This document shows, piece after piece, positions 13,100 to 26,235 of a DNA stretch of 64,000 nt (the first letter of the stretch is position 1; every line of letters begins with the position of its first letter). The stretch is taken from NCBI GenBank assembly GCA_964017155.1, contig OZ024861.1, positions 20,742,713 through 20,806,712 of the forward strand, written 5' to 3'. Source of the stretch: Oasisia sp. SBJ-2009 (taxonomy: Eukaryota; Annelida; Polychaeta; Sabellida; Siboglinidae). Below the pieces are notes generated by a model. It did no database searches. It was given only the letters and a program-made list of their open reading frames with translations, and was not told the origin of the DNA. The translations under genes were made by a program, and so were the position numbers.

Positions 13100-14835
13100 A
13101 CACACACACAAACACATGCATCCACACACACACGCACCAACACACGCACACCCACACGCGCACCCACACGCAGCCACACACGCACGCACACACGCGCAAA
13201 CACACGCCACATACCCACAAATGCACCACAAACGCATCAACACACACACGCACCCACGCACACGCGCCCACACATACCCACACACACGCACCAATAAACG
13301 TGCCAACACATGCACACACAAGCACCTACACACACCCACATGCGGACCCACACACACAAATCCACACTCCGACTCACGCACAAACATGCGCCAACACAAA
13401 CGCTCCCACATCCACGCACCCACTTACGCGCAAACACACACCCACATATACGTGCACAATACACGCACACACACACACACACACGCACGCGCGCGAAAAA
13501 CCAACACACATGCAACTACACACATATACACACGCACCCACACACATGCACCCACCCACACACGCACACACATGAGCCAGCACACGCACACGCACACGCA
13601 CACGCATACGCACCCACACACACCCACCGACATTCACACGCACCTCCAGACGCAACTATACATATATATATGCACCCCCCCACACACACACACCCACCCA
13701 CCCACCCACACACCCACACACGCATAAGCAAACGCACACGCACACGCATAAGCACGCATAAGCACGCGCACGCGCACGCGCACGCGCACGCGCACGCGCA
13801 CGCGCACGCGCACGCGCACGCGCACGCGCACGCACACGCACACGCACACGCACACGCACACGCACACGCACACGCACACGCACACGCACACGCACACGCA
13901 CACGCACACGCACACGCACACGCACACGCACACGCACACGCACACGCACACGCACACGCACACGCACACGCACACGCACACGCACACGCACACGCACACG
14001 CACACGCACACGCACACGCACACGCACACGCACACGCACACGCACACGCACACGCACACGCACACGCACACGCACACGCACACGCACACGCACACGCACA
14101 CGCACACGCACACGCACACGCACACGCACACGCACACGCACACGCACACGCACACGCACACGCACACGCACACGCACACGCACACGCACACGCACACGCA
14201 CACGCACACGCACACGCACACGCACACGCACACGCACACGCACACGCACACGCACACGCACACGCACACGCACACGCACACGCACACGCACACGCACACG
14301 CACACGCACACGCACACGCACACGCACACGCACACGCACACGCACACGCACACGCACACGCACACGCACACGCACACGCACACGCACACGCACACGCACA
14401 CGCACACGCACACGCACACGCACACGCACACGCACACGCACACGCACACGCACACGCACACGCACACGCACACGCACACGCACACGCACACGCACACGCA
14501 CACGCACACGCACACGCACACGCACACGCACACGCACACGCACACGCACACGCACACGCACACGCACACGCACACGCACACGCACACGCACACGCACACG
14601 CACACGCACACGCACACGCACACGCACACGCACACGCACACGCACACGCACACGCACACGCACACGCACACGCACACGCACACGCACACGCACACGCACA
14701 CGCACACGCACACGCACACGCACACGCACACGCACACGCACACGCACACGCACACGCACACGCACACGCACACGCACACGCACACGCACACGCACACGCA
14801 CACGCACACGCACACGCACACGCACACGCACACGC

Positions 14836-14912
<77 letters not shown>

Positions 14913-15345
14913 CACATATACACATACACATACACATACACGCACGCACGCACGCACGCACACACACGCACCCACTCACGAATCCACACACGTATCCACA
15001 CACGCACCGACACAAACACACACAGTTACCCACACCCACGCACTCACTCAAACGCACGCACACGCGCCATCACACGCACCGACACACACACATCCAACCA
15101 AACACGCCCCTACACATGCACACATGCGCGCCAATACACGCACACATACACACACACATGCACCACACACGCATTCTCACACACGAACCCACACATGCAC
15201 CAAACACGCAACCACTCAAACACACACAAGCGCCAGCACAAGCACACATACACACACGCACCCACGCACCTCCAATCGCTCCCACACACGCACCAACACA
15301 CGCACACATCCACCACATACGCACCCAGACCCACACACCCACCCA
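12258..15345 (+). repeat. CA-rich satellite, block 3 (orientation as block 1)
   Basis: Orientation flips back to CA-rich on +. The first 1.43 kb (to about 13690) is the inverted partner of 9720-11112. A composite hexamer array follows (13763-14911), then ordinary degenerate satellite (14912-15345) including short (CATACA)n at about 14917-14940, (CGCA)n at about 14941-14960, the ACTCTCA/GCATTCTCA-type modules and a CACCCAGACCCACACACCC end. It stops sharply where the 27-bp minisatellite starts. No genes. Confidence 0.9.
13763..14911 (-). repeat. Three-part hexamer array: (CACGCG)n, (CACACG)n, (GAACAC)n
   Basis: About 68 bp of CACGCG (13763-13830), then about 1.0 kb of perfect CACACG (13831-14839), then about 12 units of GAACAC (14840-14911). 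The first two are the reverse complements of the array at 4811-5856. Both arrays sit next to the same TATATAT-containing landmark module (here near 13660-13680), so the two arrays and their flanks are inverted counterparts. The GAACAC segment is private to this copy. The CG-containing parts alternate purine and pyrimidine and are Z-DNA-prone. Confidence 0.93.
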
Positions 15346-18300
15346 TTCGTTATGTAGGGGTTGTTGTTGGATGCTTTAAGTAGAGGTGAATGGATGGACG
15401 CGTTACGTAGGGGTGATTGGATGGATGCATTAAGTTGAGGTGAATTGATGGAAGCATTAAGTAGGGGAGGTTGGATGGATGCGTTATGTACAGGTGATTG
15501 GATGAATGCATTAAGTAGTGGTAGTTGGATGCATACGTTAAGTAGGGGTGGTTGGATGGATGCGTTAAATAGGTGTGATTGGATGGATGCGCTAAGTAGG
15601 GGTGGTTGGATGGATGCGTTACGTAGGGGTGATTGGATGGTAGCATTAAGTAGGAGTGGTTGGATTGATACGTTAAGAAGGGGTGATTGAATGGATGCAT
15701 TAGGTAGGGAGGATTGGATGGATACGTTAAATAGGGGTGGTTGCATGGATGCGTTAAGAAGAGGTGATTGGATGGATGCTTTAAGTAGGGAGATTGGATA
15801 GATACGTTTAATAGGGGTGGTTGGGTGGATGCGTTGAGAAGGGCTGGTTGGATGAATGCGCTAAGTAGGTTGGTTGGGTGGATGCGTTAATTAGGAGGGG
15901 TTGGATGGATACGTTAGGTAGGGGTGGTTTAATGGACGCGTTACGTAGGGGTGGTTGGATGGATGCGTTAAGTAGGGGTGGTTGGTTGGATTCGTTAAGT
16001 AGGAGTGGTTGGATGGATGCGTTAATTAGGGGATATTGAATGGATGCGTTAAGTCCGTGTGGTTGACTAGATGGGATAAGTAGGTGTGGTTGGATGGATG
16101 CGTTAAGTAGGAGTGGTTGGATTGATACGTTAAGGAGGGTTGGCTGGATGGATACGTTAAGTAGGAGTGGTTGGATGGATGCGATAAGTAGGGGTGGCTG
16201 GTTGGATGCGTTAAGTAGGGGTGTTTGGATGGATGCGTTAAGTAGGAGTGGTTGGATGTATGTTTTAAGAAGGGGTGATTGGATGGATGCATTAAGTAGG
16301 GGAGATTGGATGGATACGTTAAATAGGGGTGGTTGTATGGATGCGTTAAGTAGGGGTGGTTGGGTGAATGCGCTAAGTAGGGTTTTTGGATGGATGCGTT
16401 AAGTAGGATTGGTTGTGTGGATGCGTTAAGTAGGGGTGGCTGGATGGATGCTTTAAGTACGGGTGTTTGAATGGAAGGGCTAAACAGGGGTGGTTGGAGG
16501 GATGCGTTTAGTAGGGGTGATTGGATGGATGCGCTAAGTACGGTTGGTTGAATGGATGGCTAAGTAGGGGGGTTGGATGAATGCGTTAATTAGGGGTGGT
16601 TGAATGGATGCCTTATGTGGGGGTGGTTGGATGAATGCGTTAAGTAGGGGTGGTTGAATGGATGCGTTATATAGGGGTGATTGGACTGATGCTTTAAGTA
16701 GGAGTGGTTGGATTGATACGTTAAGTAGGGGTGATTGGATGGAAGCATTAAGTAGAGGAGATTGGATGGATACGTTAAATATGGGTGGTTGGGTGGATGC
16801 GTTAAGAAGGGGTGGTTGGATGAATGTGCGAAGTAGGTTGGTTGGGTGGATGCGTTAATTAGGAGTGGTTGGATGGATGCGATAAGTAGGGGTGTCTTGA
16901 TGGATGCGTTAAGTAGGGGTGGTTGAATGGATGCGTTAAGTAGGGATGGTTGGATGGATGCTTTAAGTACGGGTGTTTGAATTGAAGCGTTAAATAGGGG
17001 TGGTTGGAGGGATACGCTATGTAGGGCTGGTTGGATGGACGCGTTAAGTAGAGATGAATGGATGGATACAATATGAAGAGGTGGTTGGATGGATGCGTTA
17101 AGTAGGGGTGGCTGGTTTGATGCGTTATGTAGGGGTGGTTGAATGGATGTGTTAATTAGGGGTGGTTGGATTGATGAGATATGTAGGGGTGGTTGGATGA
17201 ATGTGTTAAATAGGGGTGGTTGGATGGATGCGCTAAGTAGGAGTGGTAGGATGGATGCGTTAAGTAGGAGTGGTTGGACGGATACGCTAAGCAGGAGTCG
17301 TTGGATGGATGCGTTAAGTAGGCGTGATTGGATGGATGCGTTTATTACGGATGGTTGAATGGATTGGATAAGTAGGGGTACTTGGATGGATGCGTTAAGT
17401 AGGGGTGGTTGAATGGATGCGTTAAGTAAGGGTGGTTGGATGGATGCGTTATGTAGTGGTGGGTGAATGGATTCGTTATGTAGGGGTGGTTGTTGGATAC
17501 TTTAAGTAGAGGTGAATGGATGGATGCGTTACGTAGGGGTGGTTGGATGGATGCATTAAGTTGAGCTGAATGGAAGCATTAAATAGGGGTGGTTGGGTGG
17601 ATGCGTTAAGAAGGGGTGGTTGGAAGAATGCTCTAAGTAGGTTGGTTGAGTGGATGCGTTAATTAGGAGTGGTTGGTTGGATGCGTTATGTAAGGGTGGT
17701 TGGATGAATGCATTAAGTTGAGGTGAATGGATGGAAGCATTAAGTAGGGGAGGTTGGATGGATGCTTTATGTAGGGGTGGTTGGAGGGATGCGTTACGTA
17801 ATTGTGGTTGTTGGATGCTTTAACTAGAGGTGAATGGATGGATGCGTTACGTAGGGGTGGTTGGATGGATGCATTAAGTTGATGTGAATGGATGGAAGCA
17901 TTAAGTAAGGGAGGTTGGATGGATGCGCTAAGTAGCGGTGGTTGGATGGATGCGTAAAGTAGGGGTGGTTGGATGGATGTATTAAGTAGAGGTGATTGGA
18001 TGGATGCATTAAGTAGGGGTAGTTGGTTGGATACGTTATGTAGGGGTGGTTGGATGGATGCGTTAAATAGGGGTGATTGGATGGATGCGCTAAGTAGGGG
18101 TGGTTGGACGGATGCGTCAAGTAGGGGTGATTGGATGGATGCATTAAGTAGGAGTGGTTGGTTGGATACGTTAAGTACGAGTGGTGGGATGGATGCGTTA
18201 AGTAGGAGTGGTTGGATGGATACGTTAAATACGAGTGGTGAGATGGATGCGCTAAGTAGGGGTGATTGGATGGATGCGTTACGTAGGTGTGGTTGGATGA

Positions 18301-21300
18301 ATGCATTAAGTTGAGGTGAATGGATGGAAGCGTTAAGTAGGGGATGTTGGATGGATGCGTTATGTAGGGGTGGTTGGATGGATGCGTAAAGTAGGGGTGG
18401 TTGGATGGATGTATTAAGTAGAGGTGATTGGATGGATGCATTAAGTAGGGGTAGTTGGATGGAAACGTTATGTAGGGGTGGTTGGATGGATGCGTTAAAT
18501 AGGGGTGATTGGATGGATGCGCTAAGTAGGGGAGGTTGGATTGATGCGTTAAGTAGGAGTGGTTGGATGGATACGATAAGCAGGAGGGAGGGAAGATTGG
18601 ATGGATGCGTTAAGTAGGGGTGATTGGATGGATGCGTTAAGTACGGGTGGTTGAAAGGATTGGATAAGTAGGGGTGCTTGAATGGATGCGTTAAGTAGGG
18701 GTGGTTGAATGGATGCGTTAAGTATGGGTGGTTGGATGAATGCGTTATGAAGTGGTGGTTGAATGGATTCGTTATGTAGGTGTGGTTGTTGGATGCTTTA
18801 AGTAGAGGTGAATGGATGGATGCGTTACGTAGGGGTGGTTGGATGGATGCATTAAGTAGATGTGAATGGATGGAAGCATTAAGTAGGGGAGGTTGGATGG
18901 ATACGTTAAGTAGGGGTGGTTGGATGGATGCGTTAAATAGGGGTGTTTGGATGGATGCGTTAAGTAGGGGTGATTGGATGGTAGCAATAAGTAGGAGTGG
19001 TTGGATTGATACGTTAAGAAGGGGTGATTGAATGGATGCATTAGGTAGGGAAGATTGGATGGATACGTTAAATAGGGGTGGTTGGATGGATGCGTTAAGA
19101 AGAGGTGATTTAATGGATGCGTTAAATACGGGAGATTGGATACATACTTTAAATAGGGGTGGTTGGATGGATGCGTTAAGAAGGGGTATTTTGATGGATG
19201 CGTTAAGTAGGGGTGGTTGAATGGATGCCTTTTGTAGGGATGGTTGGATGGATGCGTTAAGTAGGGGTGGTTGGATGGATGCATTATGTAGGGGAGATTG
19301 GATGGATACGTTAAATAGGGGTGGTTGGATGGATGCGTTAAGCAGGGGTGGTTGAATGGATGCGTTATGTAGGGGTGGTTGGATGGATGCTTTAAGTACG
19401 GGTGTTTGAATTGATGCGTTAAATAGGGGTTGTTGGAGGGATACGTTATGTAGGGCTGGTTGGATGGATGCGTTAAGTAGAGGAGAATGGATGGATACGA
19501 TATGAAGAGGTGGTTGGATGGATTCGCTAAGTAGAGGTGAATGGATGGATATACCAAGTAGAGATGAATTGATGGATGCATTAATTAGAGGTTGTTGGAT
19601 GTATGCGTTACACAGGGGTGGTTGGATGGATGCATTAAGTAGTGGTAGTTGGATGGATACGTTAAGTAGGGGTGGTTGGATGGATGCGTTAAATAGGGGT
19701 GATTGGATGGTAGCATTAAGTAGGAGTGGTTGGATTGATACGTCAAGAAGGGGTGATTGAATGGATGCATTAGGGAGGGAAGATTGGATGGATACGTTAA
19801 ATAGGGGTGGTTGGATGGATGCGTTAAGAAGAGGTGATTGGATGGATGCGGTAAGTAGGGGAGATTGGATAGATACGTTAAATAGGGGTGGTTGGGTGAA
19901 TACGCTAAGTAGGGGTGGTTGGATGGATGCATTAAGTAGGAGTGGTTGGATTGATACGTTAAGAAGGGGTGATTGAATGGATGCATTAGGTAGGAGTGGT
20001 TGGATGGATACGTTAAATACGAATGGTGGGATGGATGTGTTAAGTAGGGGAGATTGGATAGATATTTTAAATAGGGGTGGTTGGATGGATGCGTTAAGAA
20101 GGGGTATTTTGATGGATGCGTTAAGTAGGGGTGGTTGAATGGATGCCTTATGTAGGGATGGTTGGATGGATGCGCTAACTAGGGGTGGTTGGATGGATGC
20201 ATTATGTAGGGGAGATTGGATGGATACGTTAAATAGGGGTGGTTGGATGGATGCGATAAGCAGGGGTGGTTGAATGGATGCGTTATGTAGGGGTGGTTGG
20301 ATGGATGCTTTAAGTACGGGTGTTTGAATTGATGCGTTAAATAGGGGTTGTTGGAGGGATACGCTATGTATGGCTGGTTGGATGGATGCCCTAAGTAGAG
20401 GTGAATGGATGGATATACTAAGTAGAGACGAATTGATGGATGCATTAATTAGAGGTTGTTGGATGTATGCGTTACACAGGGGTGGTTGGACGGATGCATT
20501 AAGTAGGGATGGTTGGATGGATGCGTTAAGTAGGGCTGGTTGAATAGATGCGTTATGTAGGGGTGGTTGGATGGATGCGCTATGTAGGGGTGGTTGAATG
20601 GATGCTTTAATAGGGTGGTTGGACGGATGCGTTAAATAGGGGTGGTTGGATGAATGCGCTAATTAGGAGTGGTTGGATGGATGCGCTAAGTAGGAGTGGT
20701 TGGATGGATACGCTAAGCAGGAGTGGTTGGATGGATGTGCTAAGTAGGGGTGATTGGATGGATGCGTTCAGAACGAGTGGATGAATGGATTGGATAAGTA
20801 GCGGTGCTTGGATGGATGCGTTAAGTAGGGGTGGTTGAACGGATGCATTATATAGGGGTGGTTGTTGGATGCTTTAAGTAGAGGTGAGTGGATGGATGCG
20901 TAAAGTAGGGGTGGCTGGATGGATGTATTAAGTAGAGGTGATTGGATGGATGCATTAAGTACGGGTAATTGGATGGATACTTTTAATGGGGTGGTTGGAT
21001 GGATGCGTTAAATAGGGGTGGTTGTATGGATGCGTTAAGTAGGGGTGATTGGATGGATGCATTCAGTAGGAGTGGTTGGATTGATACGTTGAGAAGGGGT
21101 GAGTGAATGGATGCATTAGGTAGGAGTGGTTGGATTGATACGTTAACTAGGAGTGGTTGGATGGATGCGTTAAGTAGGAGTGGTTGGATTTGTGTGTTAA
21201 GTAGGGGTGATTGGATGGATACATTAAATTGGGGTGGTTGGATCAGTGCGCTTAGTAAGGTGGTTGGATAGATTCGTTGAGTAGGAATGGTTGGATGGAT

Positions 21301-22974
21301 TCGGTAAGTAGGAGTGGTGGGATGGATGCGTTAAGTAGGAGTGGTTGGATGGATGCGTTAAGTATGGGTGATTGGGTGGATGCGTTAAGTATGGGTGGTT
21401 GAATGGATTCGATAAGTAGGGGTGTTTGGATGGATGCGTTAAGTAGGGGTGTTTGAATGGATGCGTTATGTAGTGGTGGTTGGATAGATGCGTTATGTAG
21501 TGGTGGTTGAATGGATGTGTTATGTAGGGATGGTTGTTGGAAACTTTAAGTAGAGGTGAATGGATGGATGCGTTAAGTAGGGGTGGTTCGGTGGATGCAT
21601 TCAGTTGAGGTGATTGGATGGAAGCATTAAGTAGGGGTGGTTCGATGGATACGTTAAGTAGGGGTGTTTGAATGGATGCGTTAAGTATGGGTGGTTGATG
21701 GATGCGTAAAGGAGGAGTGATTGGATGGATACGTTAAGTACGATTGGTGGGATTGATGCGTTAAGTAGGGGTGATTGGATGGATGCGTTATGTAGGGGTG
21801 GTTGGATGGATGCGTTAAGTAGGGGTGGTTGAATGGACGCGTTATGTAGGAGTGGTTGGATGGATGCTTTAAGTACGGGTGTTTGAATTGATGCGTTAAA
21901 TATGGGTGGTTGTAGGGATACGTTATCAAGGGCTGGTTGGATGGATGCGTTAAGTAGAGGTGAATGGATGGATACGATATGAAGAGGTGGTTGGATGGAT
22001 TCGCTAAGTAGAGGTGAATGGATGGATATATTAAGTAGAGGTGAATTGATGGATGCATTAATTAGGGGTTGTTGGATGGATGCGTTACACAGGGGTGGTT
22101 GGATGGATGCATTAAGTAGGGCTGCTTGAATAGATGCGTTATGAAGAGGTGTTTGGATGGATGGGTTATGTAGGGGTGGTTGAAAGGATGTGTTAATTAG
22201 GAGGGTAGGATTGATGAGTTATGTAGGGGTGGTTGGATGGTAGCGTTAAATAGGGGTGGTTGGATGGAGGCGCTAAGTAGGAGTGGTTGGATGGATGCGT
22301 TAAGTAAGGGTGGTTGAATGGATTCGTTATGTACGGATGGTTGTTGGATGCTTTAATAGAGGTGAATGGATGGAAGCATTAAGTAGGGGAGGTTGGATGG
22401 ATGCGTTATGTAGGGGTGGTGGGATGAAGGCGTAAAGTAGGGGTGGTTGGATGGATGTATTAAGTACAGGTGATTGGATGAGTGCATTAAGTAGTGGTAG
22501 TTGGATGGATACGTTAAGTAGGGGTGGTTGGATGGATGCGTTAAATAGGGGTGGTTGGATGGAGGCGCTAAGTAGTTGTGATTGGATGGATGCGTTAAGT
22601 AGGGGTTATTGGATGGTAGCATTAAGTAGGAGTTCTTGGATTGATACGTTGAGAAGGGGTGATTGAATGGATGCATTAGGTAGGGAAGATTGGATGGATA
22701 CGTTAAATAGGGGTGGTTGGATGGATGCGTTAAGAAGAGGTGATTGGATGGATGCGGCAAGTAGGGGAGATTGGATAGATACGTTAAATAGGGGTGGTTG
22801 GGTGAATACGCTAAGTAGGGGTGGTTGGATGGTTGCGTTAAGTAGGGGTGATTGGATGGATGCATTAAGTAGGAGTGGTTGGATTGATACATTAAGAAGG
22901 GGTGATTTAATGGATGCATTAGGTAGGAGTGGTTAGATGGATACGTTGAGTAGGAGTGGTGGGATGGATGTGTT

Positions 22975-25900
22975 AAGTAGGGGTGATTGGATGGATGCGT
23001 TTAGTAGGGGTGGTTGGATGGATACGTTAAGTAGGAGTGGTTGGATGGATGCGTTAAGTAGGAGTGGTTGGATGGATGCGTTAAGTAGGGGTGATTGGAT
23101 GGATGCGCTAAGTACGGTTGGTTGAATGGATGGCTAAGTAGGGGTGGTTGGATGGATGCGTTAAGTAGGGGTGGTTGAATGGATGCGTTATGTGGGGGTG
23201 GTTGGAAGAATGCGTTAAGTAGGGGTGGTTGAATGGATGCGTTATATAGGGATAGTTGGAATGATGCTTTAAGTAGGAGTGGTTGGATTGATACGCTAAG
23301 TGGGGTTGGTTGTGTTTGGATGGATGCCTAAAGTAGGGGTGATTGGATGGATGCATTAAGTAGAGGAGATTGGATGGAGACGTTAAATACGGTTGGTTGG
23401 ATGGATTCGTTAAGAAGGGGTGGTTGGATGAATGCGCTAAGTAGGTTGGTTGGGTGGATGCGTTAATTAGGAGTGGTTGGATGGATGCGATAAGTAGGGG
23501 TGTTTTGATGGATGCGTTAAGTAGGGGTGGTTGAATGGATGCGTTATGTAGGGGTGGTTGGATTGATGCGTTAAATAGGGGTGGTTGGATGGAGGCGCTA
23601 AGTATGAGTGGTTTGATGGATGCACTAAGTAGGAATGGTTGGATGGACGCGTTAAGTAGAGGTGATTGGATGGATGTATTAAGTAGAGGTGATTGGATGG
23701 ATGCATTAAGTAGGTGTAGTTGGTTGGATACGTTATGTAGGGGTGGTTGGATGGATGCGTTAAATAGGGGTGATTGTATGGATGCGCTAAGCAGGAGTGG
23801 TTGGATGGATGCGTTAAGTAGGGGTGATTGGATGGATGCATTAAGTAGGAGTGGTTGGATGGATACGCTAAGTACGAGTGGTGAGATGGAGGCGTTAAGT
23901 AGGGGTGATTGGATGGATGCGTTTAGTAGGGGTGGTTGGATGGATACGTTTAGTAGGAGTGGTTGGATGGATGCGTAAAGTAGGGGTGATTGGATGGATG
24001 CGCTAAGTACGGTTGGTTGAATGGATGGCTAAGTAGGGGTGGTTGGATGGAAGCGTTAAGTAGGGGTGGTTGAATGGATGCGTTATGTGGGGGTGGTTGG
24101 ATGAATGCGTTAAGTAAGGGTGGTTGAATGGATGCGTTATGTAGGGGTGGTTAAATTGATGCTATAAGTAGGAGTGGTTGGATTGATACGATAAGTAGGG
24201 TTGGTTGTGTTTGGATGGATGCGTAAAGTAGGGGTGATTGGATGGATGCATTAAGTAGGGGAGATTGGATGGATACGTTAAATAAGGGTGGTTGGATGGA
24301 TGCGTTAAGAAGGGGTGGTTGGATGAAAGCGCTAAGTAGGTTGGTTGGGTGGATGCGTTAATTAGGAGTGGTTGGATGGATACGTTAAGTAGGAGTGGTT
24401 AGATGGATGCGATAAGTAGGGGTGTTTTGATGGATGCGTTATGTAGGGTTGGTTGGATGGATGCGTTAAGTAGGGGTGGTTGAATGGATGCGTTATGTAG
24501 GGGGAGGGGGGGTTGGATGGATGCTTTAAGTACGGGTGTTTGAATTGATGCGTTAAATAGGGGTGGTTGGGGGGATGCGTTATGTAGGGCTGGTTGGATG
24601 GACGCGTTAAGTAGAGGCGAATGGATGGATACGATATGAAGAGGTGGTTGGATGGATTCGATAGGTAGGGCTGCTAGAATAGATGCGTTATGTAGAGGTG
24701 GTTGGATGGATGCGTTATGTAGGGGTGGTTGAATGGATGCGTTAATTAGGGATGGTTGGATTGATGAGTTATGTAGGGGTGGTTGGATGGATGCGTTAAA
24801 TAGGGGTGGTTGGATGGAGGCGCTAAGTAGGAGTGGTTGGATGGATGCACTAAGTAGGAGTGGTTGGATGGATACGCTAAGCAGGAGTGGTTGGATGGAT
24901 GCGTTAAGTAGGGGTGATTGGATGGATGCGTTAAGTACGGGTGGTTGAATGGATTGGATAAGTAGGGGTGCTTGGATGGATGCGTTAAGTAGGGGTGGTT
25001 GAATGGATGCGTTAAGTATGGGTGGTTGGATGAATGCGTTATGTAGTGGTGGTTGAATGGATTCGTTATGTAGGGGTGGTTGTTGGATGCTTTAAGTATA
25101 GGTGAATGGATGGATGCGTTACGTAGGGGTGGTTGGATGGATGCATTAAGTTGAGGTAAATGGATGGAAGCATTAAGTAGGGGAGGTTGGATGGATAAGT
25201 TAAGTAGGGGTGGTTGGATGGATGCGTTAAATAGGGGTGGTTGGATGTATGCGTTAAGTAGGGGTGATTGAATGGTAGCATTAAGTAGGAGTGGTTGGAT
25301 TGATACGTTAAGAAGGGGTGATTGAATGGATGCATTAGGTAGGGAAGATTGGATGGATACGTTAAATAGGGGTGGTTGGATGGATGCGTTAAGAAGAGGT
25401 GATTGGATGGATGCGGTAAGTAGGGGAGATTGGATAGATACGTTAAATAGGGGTGGTTGGGTGAATACGCTAAGTAGGGGTGGTTGGATGGTTGCGTTAA
25501 GTAGGGGTGATTGGATGGATGCATTAAGTAGAAGTGGTTGGATTGATATATTAAGAAGGGGTGATTGAATAGATGCATTAGGTAGGAGTGGTTGGATGGA
25601 TACGTTAAGTAAGAGTGGTGGGATGGATGTGTTAAGTAGGGGTGATTGGATGGATGCGTTTAGTAGGGGTGGTTGGATGGATACGTTAAGTAGGAGTGAT
25701 TGGATGGATGCGTTAAGTAGGAGTGGTTGGATGGATACGTTAAGTACGAGTGGTGAGATGGAAGCGTTAAGTAGGGGTGATTGGATGTATGCGTTTATTA
25801 GGGGTGGTTGGATGGATACGTTAAGAAGGAATGGTTGGATGGATGCGTGAAGTAGAAGTGGCTGGATGGATACGTTAAGTAGGAGTGGTTGGAGGGATGC

Positions 25901-26235
25901 GTTAAGTAGGGGTGATTGGATGGATGCGCTAAGTACGGTTGGTTGAATGGATGGCTAAGTAGGGGTGGTTGGATGGATGCGTTAAGTAGGGGTGGTTGAA
26001 TGGATGCGTTATGTGGGGGTGGTTGGAATGATGCTTTAAGTAGGAGTGGTTGGATTGATACGCTAAGTGGGGTTGGTTGTGTTTGGATGGATGCCTAAAG
26101 TAGGGGTGATTGGATGGATGCATTAAGTAGAGGAGATTGGATGGATACGTTAAATACGGGTGGTTGGATGGATTCGTTAAGAAGGGGTGGTTGGATGAAT
26201 GCGCTAAGTAGGTTGGTTGGGTGGATGCGTTAATT
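22975..26235 (+). repeat. Minisatellite segmental duplication, copy A (3.26 kb)
   Basis: The ordered series of 27-bp variants and irregular units here recurs at 29945-33205 with a constant offset of 6,970 bp. Only a handful of single-base differences were found by eye (for example near 23568, 23889, 24728, 24805 and 25306). Irregular landmarks such as TTGGTTGTGTTTGG (23306, 24201, 26073) and a GGGGGAGGGGGGG run (about 24499) are all conserved in the partner. This is a recent copying event of a block of about 120 units. Confidence 0.88.

Noticed and set aside
75..15379. Very long open frames in the CA/TG satellite (for example a 1030-residue frame at 10126-13218 on -, a 689-residue frame at 13310-15379 on +, poly-[16 protein letters not shown])
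   Set aside because: All frames on both strands are open at once, composition follows the repeat period, and no start context, domain or introns are seen. Repeats made of CA, CG and GT words seldom form stop codons.
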